Shown one piece after another: positions 21,119 through 30,378 of a stretch of 64,000 nucleotides of DNA (position 1 is its first letter; every line of letters begins with the position of its first letter). This stretch comes from Bursaphelenchus xylophilus (Eukaryota; Nematoda; Chromadorea; Rhabditida; Aphelenchoididae), in the NCBI GenBank assembly GCA_904066235.2, contig CAJFCV020000001.1, positions 3,224,001 through 3,288,000 on the forward strand. The letters run 5' to 3'. The position numbers were made by a program, and so were the translations under genes. The notes beneath the pieces were generated by a model. The model was given only the letters and a program-made list of their open reading frames with translations, did no database searches and had not been told where the DNA came from.

Positions 21119-23119
21119 TCGAAAGAAACCTAAGTGAGAAATATAAAAAATCGAAGACGTTGACTTATCGACTTGAAATTTGGCATAGCGGTAGAACACG
21201 AAATTCTAAGACTTTTAATTTTTTTGATTTCCCTTCCGCCGATTTTGGCGGGAATTACGGGCGTTTGAAAATGAAATTTTTTGATTTTCTTTTGGGCGTA
21301 ACTTTTTGAATTTTTCGACTTTTCCTTAGCTTCTGGCTCAGTTTCACCTTTGTTGGGGTCCAAAACTTTGCGGATTTTCAAAATTTGCATATCTTGCCCT
21401 TAGGCAAAAAAGTCCGTTTTGTCGCCAATCGGAACGGAATCAAAAATTTTCAAGTTCCATTCGTATCTGCATCTCAAAAAAATGACATTACTCCGTTACA
21501 CCCCCCAAAAATAATCGACCGGTCGATAGTTATTCCCAATTTTCCGAAATTTCCATTTTTCACCATCAAGATGACGGAATTTCTGGATTTTGACGACGGA
21601 TTCTGATTCAGCATGCCTGACTTACCCTAGAACCACCTTTCGTATCTTGATATCGTATTTCGTATTTTAGCTATTCCAGATTTTCCGAAATTTCCGAAAA
21701 AACTCCAAATTTTCCGGAAGCTCTTCCGGAAAAACTAGATCGAAATTCAAAAAAGTGGCTCGGTGTTGGCTCTGGAATAGACTGAAGTTACTCTGTGCGT
21801 TTTTTCGGCTTCTGATATCATGCCCTAAGGCAGATCGAATGCGGCGCGCAAAATTTTCGGGGTTTTTTCCAGAAAATCGGCCCTCAGGGCTCGGACTTCA
21901 AATTTTTCGGATTTTCGAGATAAGCCCCGTAATCGTCACGTCAAACTGCCCTAGAAACAACTTTCACTTCCCAACATACGACCATCTTACCCCGCCCGCC
22001 TAGCGACAAAGGCAAAAATTCGAAATTTTCTGGATCCGCCTTTCCAGAACTCGGCTGCCAGTGGAGCTATCGACACGATTTTGGTACCATTCGACGCAGA
22101 ATCAAATTTTGGGTAATATTCATGTGCGAAACTCCAACTTTTCCTAAAATACGACCCTCCAGACCAAAATTAAATTTTTTCAGCGAACTAAATACGCCCC
22201 GAGGGCAAAAGTGTAAAATTCAAAATTCGGCTCGGGTCAATTTTCGACAAATTCCACACGCTTCAATCGTGCCAAATTTCAGCCAAATCGCTTTCGAATT
22301 CAGTGAGCACTGGCCAAATTTCGGCCAAAAGTGGGCGGTTCGGCCGAAAATTGCCCTCAGGGCGTCAGAATTCAAATTTCGTGAATCGAGACTTGGACCA
22401 TCGTGTTCAGCGTGAAAAACCGGTCCAGAAACCACTTTCATTTCCTAAAATACGACTCGGCGAGGCCGGAGGCCGAGCCGAGTCGTCCCCAACAGCGGTG
22501 GACTTTGTATTTTTTTGTGCGAGACCGAGCCGAGAGAGGGAAATTCCTTTGCTTTTACGCAAGTTTGAATTTCGAGAGAGAGCGGAGAGCGAGAGAGGGA
22601 AATTCCTTTGCTTTTACGCAAGTTCGAATTTCGAGAGAGAGCGGAGAGCGAGAGAGGGAAATTCCTTTGCTTTTACGCAAGTTTGAATTTCGAGAGAGAG
22701 CGGAGAGCGAGAGAGGGAAATTCCTTTGCTTTTACGCAAGTTTGAATTTCGAGAGAGAGCGGAGAGCGAGAGAGGGAAATTCCTTTGCTTTTACGCAAGT
22801 TCGAATTTCGAGAGAGAGCGGAGAGCGAGAGACCGGAAGAGAAGACGGAGAAATAAAGCGGAATTCCCCATTCCAAGGGGGCGGGGTAAATTAGGGTTGG
22901 CTGGGGTGAGTGATTTTGATTCGAAATGTTAGCTCCGGGCCGGAGCGGAGCATGTCTTTCTCGCGGGCTTGAGTAAGTAGAACGCGCGTCAGCGCGTTTT
23001 CTGGCCGCGCGAAGCGGGGCCAGACGACTCCAGACGGTAGTGCCGCGATCAAGCAACCTTCATGCCGTGGCAACCTTTGCGCGCACAGCGACGTCAAGGC
23101 CCCGCGAAGCGGGGGCTTG
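21119..23119 (+). mobile_element. Helitron unit B1 (non-autonomous, 2001 bp)
   Basis: Head type TCGAAAGAAACC. The 3' half is closely related to A units. It has five copies of the 59-bp GA-rich module (22540-22830). It is nearly identical to B2 at 44540. Confidence 0.85.
22505..22835 (+). repeat. 59-bp GA-rich tandem module, 5 copies (unit B1)
   Basis: The core TTCCTTTGCTTTTACGCAAG recurs every 59 bases, followed by CGAGAGAGAGCGGAGAGCGA. As 59 is not a multiple of three, the same peptide appears in rotating frames, so the long frames here are not genes. Copy number differs between units: A three, B five, E six, C2 two. Confidence 0.85.
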
Positions 23120-24039
23120 TCGAAAGAAACCTAAGTGAGAAAAGTAAAAAATCGAAGACGTTGACTTATCGTCCTGAAATTTGGCATAGCGGTAGAACAC
23201 GAAATTCTAAGACTTTTAATTTTTTTGATTTCCCTTCCGCCGATTTTGGCGGGAATTACGGCCGTTTGAAAGTGAGATTTTTTTTTCTTAGATTGGCTGT
23301 AACTTTTTTCTTACAGAGAAAAGTTTCCGAGCTTTTTACATCATGTTCATCAACTGTTCGTGACGGAACTTTGCGTTTTTTCGAAATTTTGTCATATATG
23401 CCCTGAGGGTCTCCAGCATATACGTCGGATTTTCGGGAATTTTTTGATTGAATCGTATTCTACGCAAAATTCTAAGGCTTCTGAAGCCCACTTACAATTT
23501 ACAATTATCGACCGGTCGAAAGTTATAAGCGATTTTCGGCATTTTTCGGTTTTTTCCAGATTTCACCATCAAGATGACGGAATTTCTGGATTTTGACAAC
23601 GGATTCTGATTCAGCATGCCTGATATACCCTAGAACCACCCTTCGTATCTTGCTATCGTATTTCGTATTTTAGCTATTCGAGATTTTCCGAAATTTCCCA
23701 AAAAAGTCAAAATTTTCCGGAATTTTTTTCTGGAAAACTAGATCGAAATTCGGAAAAAAAGCTCAGTCATTTTCGTCGTATTCCCTCTGGGTGCCTTCTG
23801 AATTTTTTTCAGATTCTGGGATCGCTCCGCTGAAGCTGCGCGATTGGCAGAAGCCGAATTCACGTTAATTTTTTTTCCGATTTTTTCCGGAAAATCGGCC
23901 GAAACTGCACTTAGACGGCCGAAATTCGGAATTCTGTTGATAGCATTCGATTCAGCATGCTCGATTACACCTGAACACACATCAACCACGGCTACATCGC
24001 GTTTCCTACTTTCGTGACGAAAATTTTTCTCCCGGGGAT

Positions 24040-24720
24040 CAGATGTCATGTGTAATATCAAAATTTTTTTTTCTCCAAACTGGAGTCGAAATTCAAAAAA
24101 AGGGCTGCATAACGTTTGTGGCAATTGAATTACCTTCCCTCTGCATTTTTTTCAGCTTCTGGGATCGTGCCGCTGAAGCTGCTCCGTTGGCAGAAGGTCG
24201 ATTTTTCGAAATTTTTCGACCAAACCGGCCCTGAGGGCACGGAATTCAAATTTTTCGGAATTTCATGTGTTCCATTGGATTCAGCGTGTACGAGTTGACC
24301 TAGGAACATGTATCACACGCCGCAGTAACGTTTCGTATTTTAGACATTCAAAATTTTCTTCCACGGAGCAGGTGTCATGAACAACATTAAAATTTTTTTT
24401 TCTCGAAACTGAAGGCGAAATTCAAAAAAAGGGCTGCATAACGTTTGTGGCAATTGAATTACCTTCCCTCTGCATTTTTTTCAGCTTCTCAGGTCTTCTC
24501 CCCGAGGCTGCTCCGTTGGCAGAAGGCCGATTTTCGGGATTTCGAAAATTTCGAACTTTGCCCTCAGGGCGTCAGAATTCAAATTTCGTGAATCGAGACG
24601 TACACCATCGTGATCAGCGTGAATTATCGGTCCGAATAGCATTTTCATTTTCTAAAATACGACCGTCCGGGCCAAAATTCAAAATTTTTCCCCAGGGTCA
24701 GGTGTCAAGTGTAATATAAA
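24040..24720 (+). repeat. Degenerate 324-bp subrepeats in unit C1
   Basis: AAATTCAAAAAAAGGGCTGC, then ATAACGTTTGTGGCAATTGA and the following 50 bases, recur 324 bases apart (24091 and 24420). Each subrepeat contains a GCCCTNAGGGC palindrome. Looser versions of the same pattern make up most of all units. Confidence 0.65.
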
Positions 24721-25050
24721 GTCCTCATTCGCGGAATCGGGGACGAAATTCAAAAAAGAGTTTCGCGGTGCCTTTGTATTTGCCTGGAGTAGCTCCATAA
24801 CCATTTTCAGCTCATGACGTCGCCCCACTGTAGCTGCGCAGTTGCCAGAGGGCCGATTTTTGGCATTTTTCGCACAAATTCCGCCCTCAGGGCACGTAAG
24901 ATTCGAAATTCAAAATTCGGCTCGGGTCAATTTTTGACAAATTCGGTAAGCTTCCATCGTGCCAAATTTCAGCCCAATCGGTTTCGAACTGAGCGAGCAA
25001 CGGCCGATTTTCGGCCAATAGCGAGACAGAGAGTTTCAATAAAATTTATT

Positions 25051-25890
25051 GCGAGCTGGCGAGGCCGAAGGCCGAGCCAGCTCGCCTGCTGCTCCGGGAG
25101 GCTCCAGCCGAAGGCTGGAGCCGACCGGAGCCCTGCTTGCATAAGCGAAAACACTATTTTAATAGAAAACAGAAGCGAAAAGGACTATTATAATTAAAAA
25201 AACAAGCGAAAAAGACTATTTGAATAAAAATTTATTGCGAGCTGGCGAGGCCGAAGGCCGAGCCAGCTCGCCTGCTGCTCCGGGAGGCTCCAGCCGAAGG
25301 CTGGAGCCGACCGGAGCCCTGCTTGCATAAGCGAAAACACTATTTTAATAGAAAACAGAAGCGAAAAGGACTATTATAATTAAAAAAACAAGCGAAAAAG
25401 ACTATTTGAATAAAAATTTATTGCGAGCTGGCGAGGCCGAAGGCCGAGCCAGCTCGCCTGCTGCTCCGGGAGGCTCCAGCCGAAGGCTGGAGCCGACCGG
25501 AGCCCTGCTTGCATAAGCGAAAACACTATTTTAATAGAAAACAGAAGCGAAAAGGACTATTATAATTAAAAAAACAAGCGAAAAAGACTATTTGAATAAA
25601 AATTTATTGCGAGCTGGCGAGGCCGAAGGCCGAGCCAGCTCGCCTGCTGCTCCGGGAGGCTCCAGCCGAAGGCTGGAGCCGACCGGAGCCCTGCTTACAT
25701 AAGCGAAAAGACTTTTAATAGAAAACAGAAGCCAAAAAGACTATTCTAATTTAAAAAACAAGCGAAAAAGACTATTTGAATAAAAATTTATTGCGAGCTG
25801 GCGAGGCCGAAGGCCGAGCCAGCTCGCCTGCTGCTCCGGGAGGCTCCAGCCGAAGGCTGGAGCCGACCGGAGCCCTGCTTACATAAGCGA
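25051..25890 (+). repeat. Five 186-bp tandem repeats with two strong hairpins each
   Basis: Starts at 25051, 25237, 25423, 25609 and 25793. Each unit has a palindrome centred on GGCCGAAGGCC within GCGAGCTGGC...GCCAGCTCGC, and a second, GGCTCCAGCC-GAA-GGCTGGAGCC, followed by an AT-rich spacer with AAGCGAAAAAGACTATT. The first three are almost identical. Single or double copies occur upstream of the Rep genes at 29115, 49696 and 49890. Confidence 0.88.
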
Positions 25891-25915
25891 AATTCAAATT
25901 TTTTCTCAATTACCA

Positions 25916-26377
25916 TGTGTAATATAATTTTGTTTTGGTTGTAACTTCGGTCAATTAGCATAAAAATGGATCGCAATGGTCTCTAAAAATCACAAATTTA
26001 ATATACTACGTTATTTTCCATTTCATTCCTCTTTTTTCTTCCAGTAAAAACATTTTTTTCTCACATTTCATCATGTACAATATAAATTTCATTTCGCTGT
26101 AACTTTGCTCGAACTTTATGAAATCGGGTCGAGATGGTGCCTAAAATTCACAAATTTAATACGTTACATCATTTTATATTTCATTTCTGCTTTTGCTTCT
26201 ATTGAAATTAATTTTTTCTCCCATTTCATCATGTACAATATAAATTTGTTTCGGCTGTAACTTCGGTCAAAGCATGTAAAAAGTCGATTTTTTTCTAAAC
26301 ATCATAATTTCATTATATTTTAATAATCTCATTATTCCCCGCTGTTTTAAAAGTATTTTATCAAAATTTATTTGCAG
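25916..26377 (+). promoter_or_regulatory. Leader repeat block upstream of the accessory gene
   Basis: Three diverged copies of a unit containing GTGTAATATAA or GTACAATATAAATTT, then a GCTGTAACTTCGGTCA-like stretch, and a TTTCAT.CATTTC stretch. The block ends in TTATTTGCAG at 26377. The same units, ending TCATTTCCAG, precede both Rep/helicase genes (29623-30066 and 50437-51053). I infer a transcribed leader with an intron whose acceptor is the terminal CAG. Promoter activity itself is not shown. Confidence 0.5.
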
Positions 26378-26476
26378 TTCCTCGGGCGCAGCCTGCACCC
26401 CAAACAGCTTTGTTTACCCAAAAAGGGATTCTATTTTTTCGCAACAAAACTTTTTGCAACGATTTCATGTTGTTAT

Positions 26477-27526
26477 ATGAATGCTTTCGTAATTTTTTAT
26501 TATTTCTTTCGAGATTTTTCCTATTTTTCGTGTTTCATAACTTTTTACGTTTTATTATACTCATTTTTTTCAGTTTTGTCAAGTAGTCCCCGATCAGCGG
26601 CAAGCCTTTCAAAGTTCAATTGTGGAAATTTTGTTTCGAGTCAAAACACCGTCCGATCAACGTCAATTTGGTTCCATTTTCCACAAGTACATCGGATTTA
26701 GGTATGTTTTTTCTTATTTTTGTTGTTGTGAAGGGGGGGCGGGGAGAAAAGAAGGTTGTGGAGTGTAAAATCTGTGGTAACAGCTTGGCAAAACTTCGAC
26801 GGAGCTTTGGCAAAACTTTTGCCAACGTTTCGTCGACCTTTTTGCCCAGTTTTGACGTTATTTTAGGCGGAAAAAGGGTTAACCCAAGAGCCGCCTAAAA
26901 TAAGGTCAAAACTGGGCAAAAAGGTCGACGAAACGTTGGCAAAAGCTTGCCAAAGCTTCGTCAAACCTTTGTCAAGCTTTTATAAAGCCTTTCACCCCCC
27001 ACTTCCCCCTTCAACACCGAAAAATTTTAAAAAATCCCAAAAATAAGTAAAATTTCAAAAAATCTCAAAAATAAGTAAGTTTTCTGAGAGAAAAGAAGGA
27101 AGTGGGGGTACAATATGGGGTAAAAGCTTGACAAAGGTTTGACGGAGCTTTGACAAAGCTTTTGCCATCGTTTCGTCGACCTTTTTGCCCAGTTTTGACC
27201 TTATTTTAGGCGGGAACACGGGTTTACCCCAGAGCCGCCTAAAATAAGGTCAAAACTGGGCAAAAAGGTCGACGAAACGTTGGCAAAAGCCTTGCCAAAC
27301 CTTCGTCAAACCTTTGTCAAGCTGTTACCACATATTTCACCCCCACTTCCTTCTTTTCTCTCACAACCCTCACTTATTTTTACATCTTTGGACTTTGTTT
27401 TTGTATTTTTCGAAAACAATTTGTTTTCTTACACATTAATTTACTCATTTTGGTTTCAGATCGACAGTGTACGTGAATCCAGCGCATTTCCTGAACCGTT
27501 TCGAAACTTCGTATCGTTTTCATTGA
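26477..27526 (+). CDS. Possible 68-residue protein upstream of the accessory gene (3 exons)
   Basis: Exons 26477-26488, 26574-26701 and 27460-27526 join in phase (donors GTAATT and GTATGT, acceptors TTTTTTTCAG and TTGGTTTCAG) and end at TGA. The middle exon is convincing as coding: CQVVPDQRQAFQSS, then RVKTPSDQRQFGSIFHKY. The last exon adds STVYVNPAHFLNRFETSY. No family recognised. The first exon is very short and the start is uncertain, since an alternative ATG at 26467 does not keep phase. It ends 60 bases before the ATG of the RGG gene, so it could be an upstream frame of a shared transcript or the first gene of a small operon. Confidence 0.35.
26727..27372. repeat. Double palindrome in the intron of the small gene
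   Basis: Two adjacent palindromes centred near 26878 and 27228 share the arm AACGTTTCGTCGACCTTTTT plus GCCCAGTTTTGAC and TTATTTTAGGCGG. The outer edges (GTGGTAACAGCTTGGC and GTCAAGCTGTTACCAC) are inverted too, so the whole 26727-27372 block is likely one nested inverted-repeat element or its tandem duplicate. Confidence 0.65.
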
Positions 27527-27586
27527 TTCGAGAGCTCTGAAAATCGAAATTTCTGAAGATTTTGGACTTTTTTGATCTATATCACC

Positions 27587-28733
27587 ATGAATGTGAGTTT
27601 AAATTGGTGTTTTTCTATGTTTTTTTACAATGTTTCATTTCTGTTTTTTATTTGCAGGCCTACGGCCAAACTAAGATACTAAAGCAAGTTATCATCCAGC
27701 AAGGATCTCAAGGCGGGGGCCGAGGACGCGGCTCATGGCGCAGAGGTGGTGGCGGTCGTGGTGGAGGCGGCCGTGGTGGCTTTGGTGCCCAAAGAAATGA
27801 GGGAAGATCCAGATTTCTTTCCAAACAGTAAGTCCTTATATAAAAGCTATTGCTATTCTTTTGGTCTAATACCGTTGATACTACATTCTATTCTTTAGAA
27901 GTCGTTTCAAGAAGCGCGCGTTGAAACCGGATAATGGATCTCCTTCCCGTCAGCCCTCTCTACAGCCTGTCCCTATTTCACCTTCCGTCGATAATCGGTA
28001 AGTTTTTACAACTTTTCAGTAAAGATTATTGATTTTTGTTATCATCTATATTACAACCTTTATTTTAGTCACAACGCTGACAAAAAAAAACCCCCTTCCC
28101 CCAACGAAGACAGTCTTTTGGAAACAAGATACGACAATTGCATCACCCCGGTCTACAATCCCGATGAGGAAAATATCCCACCTCAAACTTCGGAAGTTGT
28201 CAATGAGCATGACGACGGCAGCTACGGGAACTTCCATAAACCGCTCAACAAGGACTTGACTTCATCTGAGGTGGCGAAACATTGCGATGATGACTGTTAC
28301 AAGCTCTCTGTTTGGGAGAAGGCGAAAACGTGGGGAACCAAACAGAAGGACACCGTGCAACCCGCAAAAGCGAAGGACGGAAAGGAGAAGAAGCAAGCTG
28401 AAGGCGAGAAGACCGCCGAGATCAAGAAGAACGCCGAGAATGTCAAGTTCAATGTGGAGAAGGCCCAGACTGCGACGGGAACGAAGGTTGGCGACTCTCC
28501 TCATCATGATTTCAAGAAGAAGAAGACTCCGAGAATCTTCCGACGGTCTAAGGCTAAGGTGGAGTGAAAAATTTTTATTGTTTGTTGTTGATTGTTTTAA
28601 GTAGATCATAAACTTATATGATTCTTTAAAGGGGTCTAATTCTCCATTGTCTGAATTAAATATTTCTGTGGAGCCAGCCCGCCCCATCGTCACGTTGAAG
28701 GAGCTAATCAAATCCAAGTTGGGAAAATCTTAA
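27587..28733 (+). CDS. Helitron-borne accessory protein with N-terminal RGG box and Lys-rich C-terminus (5 exons, 288 aa)
   Basis: Exons 27587-27592, 27658-27827, 27899-27997, 28069-28558 and 28632-28733. All introns are short with GT/AG ends and consistent phases, and the frame stays open from ATG to TAA. Residues 21-49 form a Gly/Arg-rich stretch (GGGRGRGSWRRGGGGRGGGG), the classic RGG box of RNA- or nucleic-acid-binding proteins. The following 60 residues are basic and Ser/Pro-rich. The middle is acidic, and the last 130 are Lys/Glu-rich with a probable helix and a basic FKKKKTPRIFRRSK patch, a candidate nuclear localisation signal. No catalytic domain is recognised. The last exon (ELNISVEPARPIVTLKELIK) depends on an AAG|GTGGAG donor; without it the protein ends at 28567. 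Lying inside a Helitron unit behind a leader related to that of Rep/helicase, it is either an element gene or a captured host gene. Confidence 0.62.
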
Positions 28734-28859
28734 AACACCTTGGTTTCCCATCACTTTGATTTTGTTGTTACAAATATTTGTTGTTACTAAGCATGTTATT
28801 CATTCAAGTCGTTACTATTAAAGCTATGTAACATAAGGCTTCTAAATAATTTTTTTCTT

Positions 28860-29280
28860 TGAAACTGAAGTCCAACTTCGAAAAAAGGGCTTCGGTGTTG
28901 TCTTCGTATTTCCATAGAGTACCCTGTGGATTTTTTTAGCTTCTCAGCTCTCCAAGGCTGCGCTGTTGTCACAACGTCAATTTTCGGGATTTTTTTCTCA
29001 CCTAAAATGGCGGGAAATCTCTTTTCTTTTACGCAACTTTCGACTGAAACTACTTTATCGGAAGAGGAGCCCTACTTACACAGCAAAAAAGACTATTTTT
29101 ATAAAAAATTATTGCGAGCTGGCGAGGCCGAAGGCCGAGCCAGCTCGCTTGCTGCTCCGGGAGGCTCCAGCCGAAGGCTGGAGCCGACCGGAGCCCTTCT
29201 TACATCAGCGAAATTCAAAATTTGTCTCAATTGCCATGTGTAATATAATTTTGTTTTGGCTGTAACTTCTTTATACGTCG
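28860..29280 (+). repeat. Helitron internal repeat region between accessory gene and Rep leader
   Basis: It contains a degenerate AAAAAAGGGCTTCGG subrepeat and a single 186-bp-type hairpin unit (29115-29215) followed by GCGAAATTCAAAATTTGTCT. The same arrangement occurs at 49690-50045 in unit F. Confidence 0.65.
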
Positions 29281-29622
29281 AATTTTCCGAAATTTTTTTA
29301 CTGCATCATGTTCAGCGCAACATTCTTCGACTTCTGAAGGCTACTTGCTATTTACGATTATCGACCGGTCGAAAGTTAGGAAAATTTTTTTCGATTTTCG
29401 CAATTTTTTTTCTTCCATCATATTTTACGTGAAATTCTAAGCCTTCTGAACGCAACTTGCTATTGACAATTATCGACCGGTCGAAAGTTGGGAAAATTTT
29501 TTTCGATTTTCGATAATTTTTTGATTCTATCCTATTCCACGTGAAATTCTAAGCCTTCTGAACGCAACTTGCTATTGACAATTATCGACTGGTCGAGAGT
29601 TATTCGCAATTTTCGAGGTCAA

Positions 29623-30066
29623 GTACAATATAAATTTTATTTTTGATGTAACTTCGTTCAAATTTCATAAAAACGGATCGGAATGGTCTCAAAAAATTAC
29701 AAATTTAATATACTACAATATTTTCTATTTGATTCCTGCCTTTTCTTTCATTGAAAACATTTTTTTCTCAAATTTTCGCAATTTTCGAGGTCATGTACAA
29801 TATAAATTTTATTTTTGATGTAACTTCGTTCAAATTTTATAAAAACGGATCGGAATAGTCTCTAAAAATCACAAATTTAATCTACTACATTACTTGCTAT
29901 TTGATTCCAGCCTTTTCTTCCTTTAAAAACATTTTTTTCTCACATTTCGTCATGTACAATATAAATTTCTTTTTGATATAACTCGCTTCAAGTAGCATAT
30001 AAAATTCTGATTTTTTTTTCTAAATATCATAAATTAATTATATTTTAATTATTTAATCATTTCCAG
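29623..30066 (+). promoter_or_regulatory. Leader repeats upstream of Rep/helicase copy 1
   Basis: Three tandem copies (about 29623, 29796 and 29952) of a 155-173-bp unit starting GTACAATATAAATTT and ending near a TTTTTTCTCA stretch. The block ends at the acceptor-like TCATTTCCAG at 30066. It is preceded by ATCGACCGGTCGA palindromes at 29358 and 29469. I infer a 5' leader or promoter. Confidence 0.5.
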
Positions 30067-30117
30067 CTTAATACGACATTTTTTTTGTGAAGTTGCTTAA
30101 CTTGCCAGATCGGACAC

Positions 30118-30235
30118 GCCAAAAAGAGAGAGAGAGCGAGAGAGCGCGAAACGGAGAGAGGGCGCTGAGAGGCAGAGAGAGCGCGAAATAGCGCGCGTTT
30201 CTCTCGCTCTCTTCGTTTTTCCTCCCCATTTCTTC
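30118..30235 (+). promoter_or_regulatory. GA-rich stretch before Rep/helicase copy 1
   Basis: Purine-rich AGAGAGAGAGCGAGAGAGCG sequence followed by its pyrimidine complement (TTTCTCTCGCTCTCTTCG), able to fold as a hairpin in the 5' UTR or to act as a GAGA-type element. It is nearly identical at 51113-51225. It resembles the 59-bp GA modules of the non-autonomous units. Confidence 0.4.
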
Positions 30236-30378
30236 GCTTCGCAAGGAAATAATTGATGCGCGTTCGGTTGGAAATTTGTTATCTTTCAACGAAGGATTTC
30301 AGTGAACTTTGATTCGCTTGCTAATTGAGCTTTGACTCAAAAAATAATTTTTCTTTTGAAATTATTTCATTTTTCGAG

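Noticed and set aside
25051..25890. Regularly spaced palindromic repeats resembling a CRISPR array
   Set aside because: Units are 186 bp, the spacers are themselves repeated, and the setting is eukaryotic with no cas genes.
30325..30378. Start of Rep/helicase at the TTG of 30325
   Set aside because: A non-ATG start is unlikely in a nematode nuclear gene; ATG 30379, or 30433 at the first peptide repeat, is more plausible.
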